A DNA stretch of 64,000 nucleotides from Rhynchosporium graminicola (taxonomy: Eukaryota; Ascomycota; Leotiomycetes; Helotiales; Ploettnerulaceae): NCBI GenBank assembly GCA_900074885.1, contig FJUW01000001.1, positions 1,240,001 through 1,304,000 of the forward strand, given 5' to 3'. Under the pieces are notes generated by a model. It made no database searches. It was not told the DNA's origin and was given only the letters and a program-made list of their open reading frames with translations. Below are positions 21,632 to 34,122 of this stretch, one piece after another (position 1 is the stretch's first letter; each line of letters opens with the position of its first letter). Position numbers and translations under genes: made by a program.

Positions 21632-23938
21632 GATGAAGATTGATTGTTAACAGTATTACTTGCGCAATAGTCTATATCCAGGATGTTGATTGGTGTACTA
21701 TTCCTAGTCGAGGGAATGGGATTGGGCTGAACCTTACAGTTTCCTCGTGAAAAGCCTCACACTTCTTTAGTTACAAAATTTTCAACTTGGTATATTCGAA
21801 AACCTTTTGGGAGATACGAGTACGTTCAGAATAGTTGACACGCAAATATAGGTCCGTTCCTAGTGAAGCTCCCCCACAGACGAACCAGACTTTCTGAGCG
21901 CGCCGTTCAATACTACAACCGAGGATATCATCATATACTAACTCGAATTGGCCCAGCATGCCTCTTTGACTCCCGGTCATTCCGTTGTATTCCTGGTGGT
22001 GTTCTCCATTCATCGAGTATACATCGTGGTGCTTACTGACCGAATTCTCACAGTCCGATTAAGCTACATGCCCTTTTGACATGGAGGAGCCCACAAGCTT
22101 TGCCCAGTTTCCTTAGATTCGAATTGAAGGCAGCCATGCGGGAGGGATATAGATAGTCATTAGCTCTGAACAACTAGTCACGTAGATTCGGCCAATGACC
22201 ATCGAGAAATTGTGCTCTTGAAAAGATGGGCATGTTACATGCTTGAAGTACTTCACGTTATCTCGCTGAGATTTAAATGTAAAGGAAAAAACTCGACCCA
22301 TGTGATATAGCTACTTGCTTTGAACAAAGAGAAGCAGGATTTCTCTTTCCTTCTCACGGTACCGATATCATTACAGCAACTGACACTACCCCTCTTTCTA
22401 TTAAAGGGAACTAGAAGCAGTGGAATATATAAAAAGCTCAAAACCAGTGCCTTGTCTCTCATTGATTATTGTTGCCGCCACCTACTTGACTCAAGAGCCG
22501 CCAGCCACCATCACCACTGGCACACTTCTTGTTCTCCAGGGATGATATCTTGGTTGATCTATTTTTACCGGTATCCCTATATAGGGGGAAGCTGATCACA
22601 CAGAGTTGTTCTTGGAGCTTGGAGATAACCGTGCGCCAACAAGGCGAGCTGTCGCTTACGGCTACTCTCAGTAGGGAGTTTAGCGCAAGGTTAAGCATTT
22701 ATGCCGGTACATGTACTTGCAGGGAGCATGCTATACCTGATGTAATGGTAGATTCAAGATTATGGATCCTGCCTGATCAAGCACTTCGATCGATTGAAAG
22801 CATGATTTAGTGATTCGTTCGAATCCTCTTCGCGTACAGTCTGCTACGTACATGTTACATGGATACTACAACCAGCTCTGCTCCATTTATACGAGCATAA
22901 AAAGATATTTGGCCCGCGGGCTATTGACTCTCAATTTCGTAAGTTTCACTCGTACTTCCCTCTGTACAGATCCAGCCTCTACATGTGGAAGGTCCTTTCT
23001 GAGCTAATACCTCGAAAACTTATCTGATATGCCCAAGTACAAACTCCATCAAAAAAGAAATCCTTACAAATACATACTGCAACGTGCGAAAGAAAAATCA
23101 TGCTTCTCCACGGACCTCATTAATTTACAAGGGAAAGTCCCTTGCGCAGAAAATATTCCACTTACATGCCCATGTCCTCACCTACTAACTGTCTCGACAG
23201 GAGGGAAACACCCTGTACGGAGTCCTTCCCCTCAAAGCGACGTACAACAAATAACTATATCGAGCTACGTCTTGAGGGCTTATCGTCACTGGAAGTGTCT
23301 AAGGTAGACCGTCGTGAGCTAGGAAACTGTTAGCCGAAGATAAACAACTTTTAGCGCCGAATCACAAGCGAGTTTTGACCCCAGGCTTCACGCGGCCTAG
23401 ATTAGCACTCCACTTGACCGAAGTTATTTTGAGGCAGCCCGGCATACAATGACAAGGTCTAGTGTTTAAAGGTCCAAAGGACCGTGATAGGTCTACGGCT
23501 ATTACTACCATTTGGAAGCTGGGCTGCTCCAAAAATTTGGGGAGCACCGCGAGCTGATGATCATAAGAACAGAAGTAAATTGCGATAGTAGTAATAGACG
23601 AAGAGATTATTGTTTAATGAGGTATGATGATCCTGTCAGATATAATAAGGAATTCACCTTACGCAGCAGACATGTTTGGTATATTACACCCACTCAGAAC
23701 ATGATTTTCAGTTCCCCATAAGCGCCTGCGTGCTCCAAAAGCCTCCCAAACTCCTAACAGCCGCTCACAATCTCAACCCATGTGAACGAAACCGACTTCC
23801 ACTCTTTATCTCAACTCACCACCTCCCCTCTTCTATCACATCAATCCATCACCAGCAAATTCCTTAACCCTCCCTACCTCCCTACCTCATCTCCCCGCAC
23901 CTAACTTCCCTCCCCATAACCCTCTCCTCGAAAACCCC
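21632..23938. other. Gene-poor stretch, no gene recognised
   Basis: These 2.3 kb hold only short frames without family character. The pyrimidine-rich C/T tract at about 23860-23935 precedes the 3' end of the next minus-strand remnant. Confidence 0.4.
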
Positions 23939-24382
23939 CTATCTCAAGCGATCAGACCAACTCTGCTCCACCCTCAACATATCCTCCATCCAGCAAGCCA
24001 TCATCTCACCCTCGCCCCTAACATCAACCCCCCACCGCTCCAGTTCCCTCTCAACCTGCCTCTCCGCCTTCCGAAACACCTTCTCAATATATTTCTCCAA
24101 AGACCCTAACTCGTATTGCACATAAATATCCTTAGGCTTTTGACGTCAGTACCGCCGGTAGGATAGGTTAGATGACTGACATGATGAGACAGAGCCTATG
24201 AGGAGGCTGATGCCGATCACGTAGTACCGATGTTGGAGATTGCGGAGATGAGCGATTTCTAAGAGTGTGATATCAAGGATGGGAGGTGAGGATGAGGGCT
24301 GTGTGTCCCGGGGGATGCTCTAGTGGTATCTGAATCCTAAGCTTTCGCGGAAGAGGGGCGCGAGTATTCGTATGGGTGCCAT
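23939..24382 (-). pseudogene. Probable broken gene for a short one-pass membrane protein
   Basis: A frame from an ATG at 24382-24380 reads MAPIRILAPLFRESLGFRYH and meets TAG at 24322-24320. It then continues in the same frame with PILDITLLEIAHLRNLQHRY and a hydrophobic YYVIGISLLIGSVSS. After a 50-bp intron-like gap (donor GTCAGT, TACTGAC branch site), a basic, helical C-terminus follows: YELGSLEKYIEKVFRKAERQ, to a stop at 23939. The splice leaves the two parts out of phase by one, so a second lesion is likely. I do not recognise the family. The consistent style of the two halves suggests one gene of about 130 aa with a membrane segment. Confidence 0.4.
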
Positions 24383-24859
24383 CTCGCATCTTGAAGAGGG
24401 CGATCTAGCAGAGCTGGCGACTCGGGGGGATGGCTCAGATCAAAGGTGGTTTTGGTGGAGTTGTGGGTATGTATATCTTTGGATGGGGCTGGATATTGTT
24501 TCGGGGAATGGGGGATCTTTGTGAGTGCAATGGCTAGTGTAGTGGGGTCTTGAGCTATTAGGACGGATATGCCCGGGTTGAACTGCATGTCTACCTTTTC
24601 CTTGGTCTAAGCGAGAGAAGGATGTTTCATGAGACCACAAAACCCATACCAGACTCAGTCGTTGCTGAATTCACCGATTTTATTCTCGTATTTCCTCGAT
24701 TAATCTCATGCGCCGATGGATACTATGCGTGGAACTTTCTTGAATTTCTTATTTATATCTCATAGGTATCGTATTTCTATTCCAATATCTCATCACTGAT
24801 GTCCCAAACTTCCGGCAATCCATGCATGGAAGCCACGCCAGTAATTATGCATCCATAAT
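24383..24859. other. Short intergenic region, no gene recognised
   Basis: No supported gene here. A short minus-strand frame (24588-24337) overlaps the 5' part of the membrane-protein remnant in another frame. Confidence 0.4.
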
Positions 24860-26723
24860 TCAGGTAACATGAATCATATACTGCGTCCAAGTAGCCGTTT
24901 CAAATGCCCCTGGAGGCAGGAAGAAGACCGTCCTCACACTCTCATACACCAAATACGCTCTTGCAGGTACGTACAGGACCGCAATCGCCATAGTCAGTAA
25001 TATAAACGCGAGGCGCTTCAGCAACCACCAGAAGAAATCGAAAACTTTCCTCCCCTTTGATTTACCGCAACTAGGCTCCTCTGTCGGTTGAGTTTTCTCG
25101 CCTTCCTTCTCTTCATATTTCAGTGGTTCCGTCTCCGCTACAACAGGCTTAACAACCACAAGAGGATCATCACTTAATCCCAATAACTCAATCGGAACAA
25201 GCGCCAACACCGCAAGACCGAAAATAATAATCGGACTAGCAACAATACACGTACTAACCCTCCATAACGTCTTCTCCTTCTGGGTAGGAAACTCCGCATT
25301 CCACGCCACAGCATGCAGCGCACCATAGCCCGCCGCCAGGCACAGCATAAGCGCGAAACCCCCAAGAGACTGTTTCGTGCCATCTGCATCATCCAATGTC
25401 TCACTTATCACGCCTGTAGTCACCAGGTCCATATTCTTGACTGGTTTATCGAGATTGTATTGTGTGAGCGCGTGGTGTGCGAGACGCCAGCGGTGGGCGT
25501 GGAGACGTGAGAGGTTGAAATAAGGATCGAGGTTGGAGGTTGTGGTGTTGATTTCCCTGTCGTCGCCTGAGCCTACGGTTTCGGTGCAGACTTCGACCCA
25601 GCGTGTACTTTCGGGGTTGGAGAGAAAGTTCGTGCCTGGCAGGGGGGAGAAGGGTGTTACCCGGATGGCTGTCCATGTTGTGAGGGCGGTTTCTGACTGT
25701 GCGTCACTTGATTCTTCTTGGGGATATATTGGCTGTATTGATTCCGAAGTAGCTTGTTTAGTTTCTCTGGCGAAGGTGTCTTCAGGGAGGAGCTTAATGG
25801 CCTCGAATTCTGGATCAGTGCCGACTGCATAGGTTTTATTTCCCTCGGGGGATCTGGCGACTGATTCACTCGTCGAGCTTGACATCCACATATAAGCCAA
25901 TAAAGGATCTAGCTCTTCCTCGGATATGTATATAGGCTGGCTAACATCCAGCGGTTTTTCCCACCAAAGGACATAAACAGCCAGTGTACACAACGCGTGG
26001 GCAAATGAGTTTACCTCTAGCATGCTGACTGAGAGATGTTGAGCGAACCGCGTAATGGTAGATAAGCAGAACCAACTGGCTTGGAGACAAGCGAGCAACT
26101 TGGTGATGGAGGATGCTTTGCTTTTGTCTTTGACCTCTTCGAGAGAAATATCGGGAAGGAGATGAGGTGATGTTTTAAGAAGAAGGGACACACCGCTCGC
26201 GGTTAGCGTTATTGATCGGATACGATTGGGGATGAAAGGCTCGTTGGAAGAGGGCTTGATAGCGATGCCGCCCATAGAGGCCCAGAAACTATGGTTCGTC
26301 GTCCAAGAATGGAGACGTGGAGGCAGACCGGTTTCCGCATCGCCCTGAAAATATTAGCACTTTCTCTATAGAACTTCATATCTGAAAACTAACCTGGGTT
26401 TCAGTTCCTGTTCCTGCTCCTGCTGGTTTAAATGCCTCTGAAGCCTCTTTGAAGATTTGTTTCGCTTTATTACGTTGCATCTGCGCCGTATATATAATAT
26501 ACTCCGGTACAAACAATGCGCATAATATCCACCCGAGCCGACGTACTCCAGTCTCGAAATCACGTAGAGGAACAGCAGCAGGGAGATTGAGATGAACAGA
26601 GCTGTACACACAGAGCAGCAATGTGATCGCACATGTCGTGATGATGGTGAATGTTCCTCGTAAGTTTGGCTCGGGCTGCCATTTGATGGTTTCGTTTCCG
26701 CTGGCGTATGTGGGATTAGACAT
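24860..26723 (-). CDS. Multi-pass integral membrane protein of an uncharacterised fungal family
   Basis: Two exons, 26723-26394 and 26344-24860, with a 49-bp GT-AG intron; 604 aa. The N-terminus has WQPEPNLRGTFTI, followed by a helix at about 24-42 and another at about 65-85 (LGWILCALFVPEYIIYTAQ). After the junction comes LPPRLHSWTTNHSFWASMGG. The block at about 193-244 (LLACLQASWFC...LSVSMLEVNSFAHALCTLAVYVLWWEKPLDV) is the hallmark of a large fungal family of unknown function. C-terminal helices lie at about 438-458, 477-498 and 553-573. Residues 270-360 form a polar loop. No lesion is visible. Upstream non-ATG extension of the first frame was ignored because the ATG at 26723 begins a typical N-terminus. 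The function is unknown. Confidence 0.8.
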
Positions 26724-27739
26724 ATTTGTGTTGAAACTTTCCACAGATGAGTGAGTTCGAAGAATTCGAGGGAAATGTTTAAAGCAACACGAGGTCTCAT
26801 GATATATGCTCAGCCCGCGCCATGGCGGGGTAAGCACAGCGTACAAGCAGAGCAGGGCGTGCTGCCGATTACGATTTTGAGCCAGAAACGCAATAGTCGC
26901 CCTGGGGCTGAGACTCTCAGCTGAGGCTCACCGATAGGTGGAAAGCTCAAAGAATTTATCGATTCTCCAAGATACCACAATTGGACAAATCTGGTCTGAG
27001 ATGAAATTGCCACGTGGGAGCCTCAAAAATCATGAGCCAGTCGTATAGACATGTGCACAAGCAAGAAAATCAGAATCCAAGCTGGCTGCAATTACCTCCG
27101 CTCATAGATTTTCACTTAAGAATCGGGATTAGCGGAGTGAACACGCTACAAACAGGATGCAGCTCAGTCTATGTACCTTTCTACCAAGGCACACTGCCAG
27201 TCGAATTCGGCGCCTTCGAGAAACAGGAAAGACCTAGGAAGACAGGTGGATAGAATTCTGGCACTTACCATCTACGTCCAATTCTGTCTCTGAGAACCGA
27301 TTTACTTTTGGGCGAAAATATGTCAGATCTTGGCAAAATACCTAGTTATCAACTAGAACTGTAGTATGTGAATTTCTGGCGCTATATATACAATACTCAG
27401 AAACAAAATACTCGTCCTATAACAATGCAAGAACTCCTTCTGATATCAATAATGTATGTAAAACTCTCATGGTACCAGATGCTGATCCATGTTCTAATGT
27501 TGTCCCGAGCCCATACATAGAGCTTCGTCCCTGATCGCATCCCTGGCGGTGCCGAGTAGACGGCATTCGCAATGCTGTAATGAACTCTGTGTACTGTATA
27601 CCTTAAGCATGGTTTCCTGAACCCATTTCAATTCCCATGTCGTGATACGCCAGATTCAAATATCACAGGGTACCGACATATCTATCAAACCAACCCTAAA
27701 CCATAACCATCCCCTTTCCTCTCAATCCAACTTCCTACC
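26724..27739. other. Intergenic region, no gene recognised
   Basis: This holds the promoter side of the membrane protein gene and the 3' side of the secreted protein gene. I saw no coding or RNA feature. Confidence 0.4.
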
Positions 27740-28207
27740 CTAAGCTTTCGGCGCATCCGTTTCAATCGACCTCTTATTCTCCCTCACCCCACCAACCGTC
27801 CCTTTAATATCCCCCAACCCAATAACTCCCACCCCCGGCGTAGGGCCCAGTTCCCAAGTCCCTAGCGCCGTCGTCGCGAACGTCTGCACGAAAAGCTTCC
27901 ACGTCGCGCTCGTCACGCCGTTCTGCGTGAAGAGACTTCCTGCCGTAGTCGAGACAGGGTATTGTGAAGGTGCGAGAGTGGTCGGAGCGACGCCGCCGCC
28001 GGCGGCGATTTGTCGGTCTTGGAGATGAGGAGAATGCGCGTTGTCGGAGAGGTTGTAGAGGTCGGGGATGTTCTGAGGGAGGATGTCGGGTTGTGGTTGT
28101 GGTTGCGCATGAGCATTTGGATGTGGATTTGGATGGGAGAGAGCGGTACTGAGGGGTGTGAGGGCGAGGAGGATTGGGAGGAGCGTTTGTGGATGAATGA
28201 GATGCAT
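27740..28207 (-). CDS. Small secreted protein, 155 aa
   Basis: A single-exon frame starts at an ATG (28207-28205). Residues 1-24 form a clear signal peptide (MHLIHPQTLLPILLALTPLSTALS). A low-complexity His/Asn/Pro/Gln segment follows (about 26-47, HPNPHPNAHAQPQPQP). The C-terminal half, from about 80, is compact and Gly/Thr-rich (SLFTQNGVTSATWKLFVQTF, then TWELGPTPGVGVIGLGDIKGTVGG). It has no cysteine pattern of a classic effector and ends with a short basic tail containing KR. It is probably a wall-associated or secreted protein. The C-terminal half resembles predicted secreted proteins conserved across ascomycetes, but I cannot name the family. A non-ATG extension upstream was rejected because it would bury the signal peptide. 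Confidence 0.7.
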   Translation of the reverse strand: MHLIHPQTLLPILLALTPLSTALSHPNPHPNAHAQPQPQPDILPQNIPDLYNLSDNAHSPHLQDRQIAAGGGVAPTTLAPSQYPVSTTAGSLFTQNGVTSATWKLFVQTFATTALGTWELGPTPGVGVIGLGDIKGTVGGVRENKRSIETDAPKA

Positions 28208-31200
28208 AATGGTTTTTGATTGATGTTCTTCGAATTCGAAGTTTACTGGATTTCGGGTCTGGGTTCCGCTGTCTCTCGTATTTCGCAATCAATTTCTAGT
28301 CGAATGGTGTATATTTTCGTGTTTTGGTACCCCTCTAACTAAGCATTTCTCCCTCAATCATCGTTTCGATCGCAGCTTCCCGCAGTCTGCTCTTTATCCG
28401 TCGGGATGTCTTCTTAATTCTCAAGATTCATAAATGTCGTGCGGTGTGATAAAAAGCGTGGTTTGGATTTCATCATTGTTCATCTGTGTAGTGGGGTGAA
28501 GTTATCAAGATTCAAATCCAGGGTTTTGAGCCAATGTGAGCTCCGCTTCCACGCCGATCCTGTCGATCCCAGTGAAGCCTCAGGTACACCACTCTTTTCC
28601 AGATTATTCTATCAGCAAATTTAACAAACCTTTTCTTGTCGAAATTGAATTGTGACTAGCAATTTCTACCTACCTACATATTATCCAGCATTCAGCACTT
28701 TAAGCTATCTTGTTGCAGCTAAGGATGATTTATGCCACAAGCGAGTAAACAAGCTTGACCGAAACCTTAACCTTAATCTTGTTCACGAACTCTAATAATT
28801 ATCTCATAGCTAGTCCTACGGCGTGTCTTCACGCATAGAAAGATTACTATAATACAACCCATGAATAATTTATCATGAAGTACCTCAACGCCAGCCAGCC
28901 AGCCGTCAAACGCAAACCCGAGCTTCCTCGGCACCAGACTCCGAACTCCATTGACCAATATCCCCAAGCCACATACTGATCTCTATGCATCCAAAACCAC
29001 GACATCTTTACCTCGGGTCATCAATAGCAGTTTAATTTCTATTCAACTTACGTGTAGATACCTCTATGTTGACGCGGGTGTAAAAGCTGGCTCTATATTT
29101 TGGGGCTTGCAGCGGGCATTCTGTATTTTGTCGAAGCTGTTATCTTCGGTGAGATATATATATATATATTGAATATTGAGTGAGCAATCCTTGCAGTGTC
29201 TGGATCGAAACTCGGGAAGTGGGGTGGGAAGTTGATGAAAGTTGTCCATGTGCATTATTAGAGCTTGAGAAGTTCTTCGGCTCCAGGAAGCGCTTATTGG
29301 GATTTCGGAGGTTCGTCTTGGATTTTCTATTACAAACAGGTGTTGCTCAGTTGAGCAAGCAGATTTGAAGGGACGGTTGACTTTAGAAGGAAAGCTGCTA
29401 GGCGGTCAGGCGAGAAACCACAGAAGATAAGGATATAGATCCAAGATCTGGATTAAAGGATGCACACTTGACTCTATATGATCTGAGCAAGAGATTTAGA
29501 GAGTGCTATCGTCTGATGTTACATGGCCTTCCTAGTCAGACGAGAATCATTCTTTGTTGATATTTTTTGAGTCCGTGAACTATTTGGTACCCCGCATCCA
29601 TTCCAGATTTCCACACCCCAAAGAACGTTAGAAACCCACCTCCAAAAGTTTTCGGTCGGCTCCTCACTGAGAGTTGAGAGAATTGTGAGGTCAATGCCCG
29701 TAAGGAAGAACTTGATATCTACACCAGTAGTGTTTGGGGAACTGAAATCGAGTGACAGGGTTGTCACTTTCTGTCTTGGCCGCTGTCTTTCGCGGCTGAG
29801 TGCTGGTGACAAGTCTACCTTTGCTGAACTCTACTGTGGAGAGAGACATGAAAGGCGAAATACCGTGGTGGATAAGTATAGAGTAGTGCGGATTAGGCCC
29901 TGAAGGACATCTTTGCGAGTGATTCGACGGCATGAACCTGGAACTTTCGAGGCCCGTTCCAAGACACCGAAGCTTGACTCCAGGGATCGTTCGTCGGCGC
30001 GAGATGTCCCGTCCTTGCAATACTGATGGTGATGTGGACTTCTTCAAGTCTTGAGGAGCAGTCATAGAGTGTAATGCAAAGCTTCTGATATTTTTATTTT
30101 CACACCTATGTATTTAGTCAAACTTGCGCAGTAGTCATAACTGGGGAGCGCGAGTGCTTTCCTGTGAATGTAGCTACCCAAGAAGCACGGCACAAAAAGT
30201 GTTGACTTAAAATAGACATCTGCTGGCAGCCCTATCATCCTATAATGAACTCGAGTACGGCCAGCCAGCGCGAAGATGAGTGGATCGTGGCTCACAAAGA
30301 AGCAATCAAAATCCTCTAACGTCTCGCGTGTCAGATAGCTGCCAGTCTCTCACAACAATTTACATGGGACGCGTCGTCTGGACTACGAGATGAAAGTGCA
30401 AGAACAGATGGAAAGTAGGTTAATCCCGGATCTTGAAGTACAATGAAATGTTCCCGCTCGGTATTTGCTACACTGTGCTATCGCTAAAACAAGTAGCCAA
30501 GGAAGTTGATCTGGTGCATGAAAGCAGTGAAACTTTATAGATACTTTAGATGTCAGATTAAGCTTACCCAGAGATCCGGACCCGGTAATGACTTTGAAGC
30601 GGATTTGTGGGAAGGAATCCTGGCCTGGCTATGCGGAGTCGTGACGCCCGAAGGCAATGAATCTGTATCCCACTGGTTTCTGTCATGAAAGATTCAGGGA
30701 AGAAAAGGATTAAAGTCTGGATGGCGATGAATTCTTACAAAATTATGCCTCGTCGTTGGTGCACGGTATTTGGAACAGAGTCCAAATTGACCTTTGACAT
30801 ATCAGCATCTTCAGCCGGCCGTTAGGACCCGACATAATCTCCGGAGTTTCATGACCACTCGATAAATCTGTTTGCATAAAGCGTGATCCCAGAATACAAA
30901 GATCGAAAAGGGAACCCTTGTGGCGCATCGTGTCGGAGGGAAAACAAGATCGGACAGCTGGAGCATGCTTACAGCTACACATATCTTGCGGTCAGAACCA
31001 CAAACGTTGTCGCTTCCATCACTGACCCGTGCACAGGAAACATCAGTCGCAAGTGGGATAGTCTAGACCCTACTGAAGACCCAATCGGATTCTACAATGT
31101 TTCTCGCGATACTTTGAGGCAGGCAAAATGTTGGTCCAGCCATGACCTACTCTGACCTAGGCAGATCTCCTGAGAGCTGAGGCGAGGGGAAAGCAGCTTT

Positions 31201-31325
31201 TCTCTTGAAGGCAATGATTGGTGGAGGAAGTCCAGGGCATGGCCGAAGTTGATATGTCTCTGGGTGCCGCTGTAGTAACCACAACCGGCGCAGGGTCGGG
31301 TTCCCAACCACTGTGGCAACGATCA
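28208..31325. other. 3.1-kb stretch without a recognised gene
   Basis: Several short frames look protein-like but are not joined by convincing splice sites. They are minus 29812-29519 (with DIKFFLTGIDLTILSTLSEE and NFWRWVSNVLWGVEIW) and plus 30883-31155 (with TDPCTGNISRKWDSL). They may be decayed gene fragments. A short (TA)n run lies at about 29154-29170. Confidence 0.3.
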
Positions 31326-32166
31326 TCATTCGGACAGCTTCAGTGTATCATCTTCCGCGCTGCTTCTTGTGAGATTTTCTTCCGAATGTAGCTCCATCTC
31401 TGCTTTCTCAACTCTCTCCCTCCACAGCGCCTGCAGACCGCTCATAACCCTTGGCTTTCTGGTCTGCGTTCTCAGCCTTATGCCCCTGGCGCTGAATGAC
31501 TCCTCGCTGATGAATTCACCATCCTTCCCATACCGCCTCTCCTCTTCTGGGGCAAGAATATCGTCGTTCCGCCACCTGCTTTTCTCGGTATCCCAGTCCA
31601 TCAGACCATCAGACCAATTCGAGTCGGGTACTATCTTGGAAAGAGATCCAGCTATGTAGGAAGTCTTTGGTGATACTGGAACATATGGGCCATGCAATGG
31701 GTTCTTTGTGGGCGAGTTGAGGAAGAGTTGGTGGTCATAAAGGGTTTCGGATACTCTTATTTCGAAGGTGGATTTGGCAGCATCGTCTTCGGGTGTTTCG
31801 GTAATAGATGAAGGGGTAGTAGTTTCGCTGATGAGACTGTAGCGGAGAGGAGATACATTGATGATCTCTTCTGCTGAGGAGACCGTATTAAAAACGGCAA
31901 GAAAAGCATTAGGTACTGGTCGGCGGGGTTCATACTGTGTCGACGATTGTTAGATTCTATATCACCAAGTCTTTGATAGAGAGTGTGGAACCTTGCTGAG
32001 GCGTTTAAAGTACCTTGAGAGATTTGAAGACAGAGACTTCTCCAAAACGTTCAATAACCCTCAAAACCTCGCGCTGCTCTGCAAAGGTTCTAGGAATCGG
32101 ATGGACCTTTAGGTGAACTGTCCTTGCGGTGAGGGAGCGCGCTTTAGAGGTCATAGAGGACGCCAT
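31326..32166 (-). CDS. Conserved-looking 253-aa protein with an RRM-like N-terminus
   Basis: Two exons, 32166-32014 (51 codons) and 31934-31326, with a 79-bp GT-AG intron; no lesion. Residues about 14-80 (RTVHLKVHPIPRTFAEQREV, ERFGEVSVFKSLKYEP, NAFLAVFNTVSSAEEIINVS) have the beta-alpha-beta look of an RNA-recognition-motif fold, without clean RNP1 aromatics. The rest is polar, with a helical, charged C-terminus (ALWRERVEKAEMELHSEE). There are no membrane segments. Basic residues near the N-terminus could allow mitochondrial import, but that is a guess. I do not recognise a named family. The ATG at 32166 is the first in frame, and the splice keeps phase exactly. Confidence 0.7.
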
Positions 32167-32962
32167 GTGTCCTGGTGTCTCGATATGCTACACTATATTC
32201 CGCAATAGATCAATTGACCCTAACGTGGCAGCTCGGTAGTTCTGTGAAGCATTAGTTGTGGTGCGACGGCTGTTATTCATTACTAGGCAGTATCGTGTAA
32301 TTTGAAGCTCGAAGCTTGGGCAGCTCCTCACTTCGGCCAGCGTTACAGACCAATGGCGCAGATGGGCTGCTTTTTGCCTTGGGCATCTGAACCTCATGAC
32401 TTGCCTACGACCTCGACCACAACTTCTAAAGCTGGAATCCCACCCTGCGGTCTTACTACAGCTGCATCTTATAAAACCTAATAACTTATGGGTTGTAGTC
32501 CTCATGGATATTTGAGGCTACTCTACATAAAACCTGGGCAAGTTAACTCGCTACAATGGTTATGAACTTCTGACACTTGCATCTGCGTGGATCATCTCAA
32601 GCCATGAGGAAATACAAGTCCAATCAAGTTTCTGACTCAGAAGATCTGTTAGTCTTATGTATCTACGTCTCTTTTTTCAATTGCTATTGTTACTACAATT
32701 TCTGTTGTTATTGTTCTCGGCATGTTTTCCCATACCTCTCAAACCCCTTCATACGCATCTGTCTCTCACCCTTTCTTGTCTTCTATCTTTCAGCACTTCT
32801 CATAGCTTAAGTGGCTTCTGTCCGTACACGAAATAGAACCAATGATGGGCAAGCAGCCTGTTGTTTGTGACAGCATTCCTCATTTGAGCACCGAAAACTT
32901 GGACTTTCTCTGCCCGCCACTAAGCCAGTCATGTTAGCTCATGAACGTTACCGGTACAGGAT
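32167..32962. other. Intergenic region, no gene recognised
   Basis: This contains the promoter side of the 253-aa gene and the 3' side of the methyltransferase remnant. A T-rich pyrimidine tract lies at about 32665-32790. No feature supported. Confidence 0.4.
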
Positions 32963-34122
32963 TTAACTCAAACCACGGTTGTTGATGAACCTTCTGTCAC
33001 AAAAGAACTGCACTCCCTTCTTCAAGCGGAGTTGCTCCCAAAGCCCAACTTCTTTTTCCCAAGGATCTTGGGACCATCTACCAATGGTGCAGCAGACTTT
33101 CTTCTCCACGACATTGATGAAGCCAGCGTTCTCAAGTCGCCCCTTGATGTACGGTGCAACATCGAAGCTCAAGCCAGCATCATTTTCTGCTTCGAGCATA
33201 GCTGTACCCCAAGGTTTGTAAGGGTGACCCTCGCCGAGCGTTCCAAAGAACGACTCAAAGTACAATCCTGGCTCGGAACAGTCAATCCAGCCACCTGGTT
33301 TTAAAGCCCTTAGTACATCAGTCTGGACACATTTATTTTCATTCAGTAAAGCCTTACCTAAAGCTTTTTACGTAAGATTTCGGCCAGTCCGGCACAGATC
33401 CGAGTAGCTCTCTAGCATGGATCAGGTCGAATTTGTTGCTATCCTGTCATTCCAGGTTGAAGTCATCCAGCTCGAATCTGCAATTTGGCGGAACACACGA
33501 GGGCTGTATCGGAGAGACATCTATCCCTTTGACATCGGCTTCGGGATGTTGTTCTGCTGCATCACTTTTCATCCTCAGCACAATTTCAGGCACATCGGGA
33601 GATGGTATTACATTGCTCACATGCCAGTTCCGGTACCAACATCCAATATCCTCTACAGTTGTCAGTAGCTCCAAAGGATACAACACTAGCTGAAAACGCA
33701 ACGGACATGAGGATTATTAACTGGAGTTACATATAGATCTCCTTTCAGGATGAGGCTCCAGAAGTGATGACTGATTCCGTCAACCTTCCTGCAACACGAC
33801 TATCCTTCCTGCAAACCTCATGTCCTGTTGTTCTTGAGCGTCCTCTTCATTTGGTCCCCAATGATCAGTCGAGCCTGGCTACTCAGCATAGAACTTGATG
33901 CACCGAGCTGATGCTCACCGAATGCATGATATGTTCTTCCGTACTCTTCGCGGTACTTTAAGATACTCGAAGTCATGGACGGAGTATCAGTCGCATCTGA
34001 CTTAGCGCTTCCAAATGCCGAGTCCCCATCGTCATCATATTCTTCAAGATCTTCCGTCGCAACGGTTGGAAGTGACGTTGGAACCTCACTTCAGTCAGCT
34101 CTCGAAATTTCGCCGGTGGCAT
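32963..34122 (-). pseudogene. LaeA-like SAM-dependent methyltransferase, heavily decayed
   Basis: Parts in order on the minus strand: an acidic N-terminus (EDLEEYDDDGDSAFGSAKSD); SSILKYREEYGRTYHAFG at an exon end; DHWGPNEEDAQEQQDM after an intron; the SAM motif ILDVGTGTGM, which runs into TGA in its own frame; then, in another frame, HPEADVKGIDVSPIQP and CRFELDDFNLE. A TGA follows that last segment at 33449-33447, where Trp is expected. Then come KFDLIHARELLGSVPDWP, a 49-bp intron, RALKPGGWIDCSEPGLYFES, and CCTIGRWSQDPWEKEVGLWE. The frame closes early, at 32963, within NNRGLS. Fungal methyltransferases of this type include LaeA/LAE1 regulators and secondary-metabolite enzymes; here the substrate is unknown. 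At least two TGG-to-TGA-type stops and one or more frame changes make it non-functional. It lies head to head with the FAD monooxygenase. Confidence 0.85.

Noticed and set aside
22812..22825. GATTCGTTCGAATC, resembling a tRNA T-arm
   Set aside because: It is a simple palindrome with a 2-base centre. No acceptor stem, D-arm or anticodon arm could be fitted around it.
26366..26800. Overlapping second minus-strand frame across the first exon of the membrane protein
   Set aside because: It is a frame shadow; the annotated frame splices in phase and shows the family motifs.
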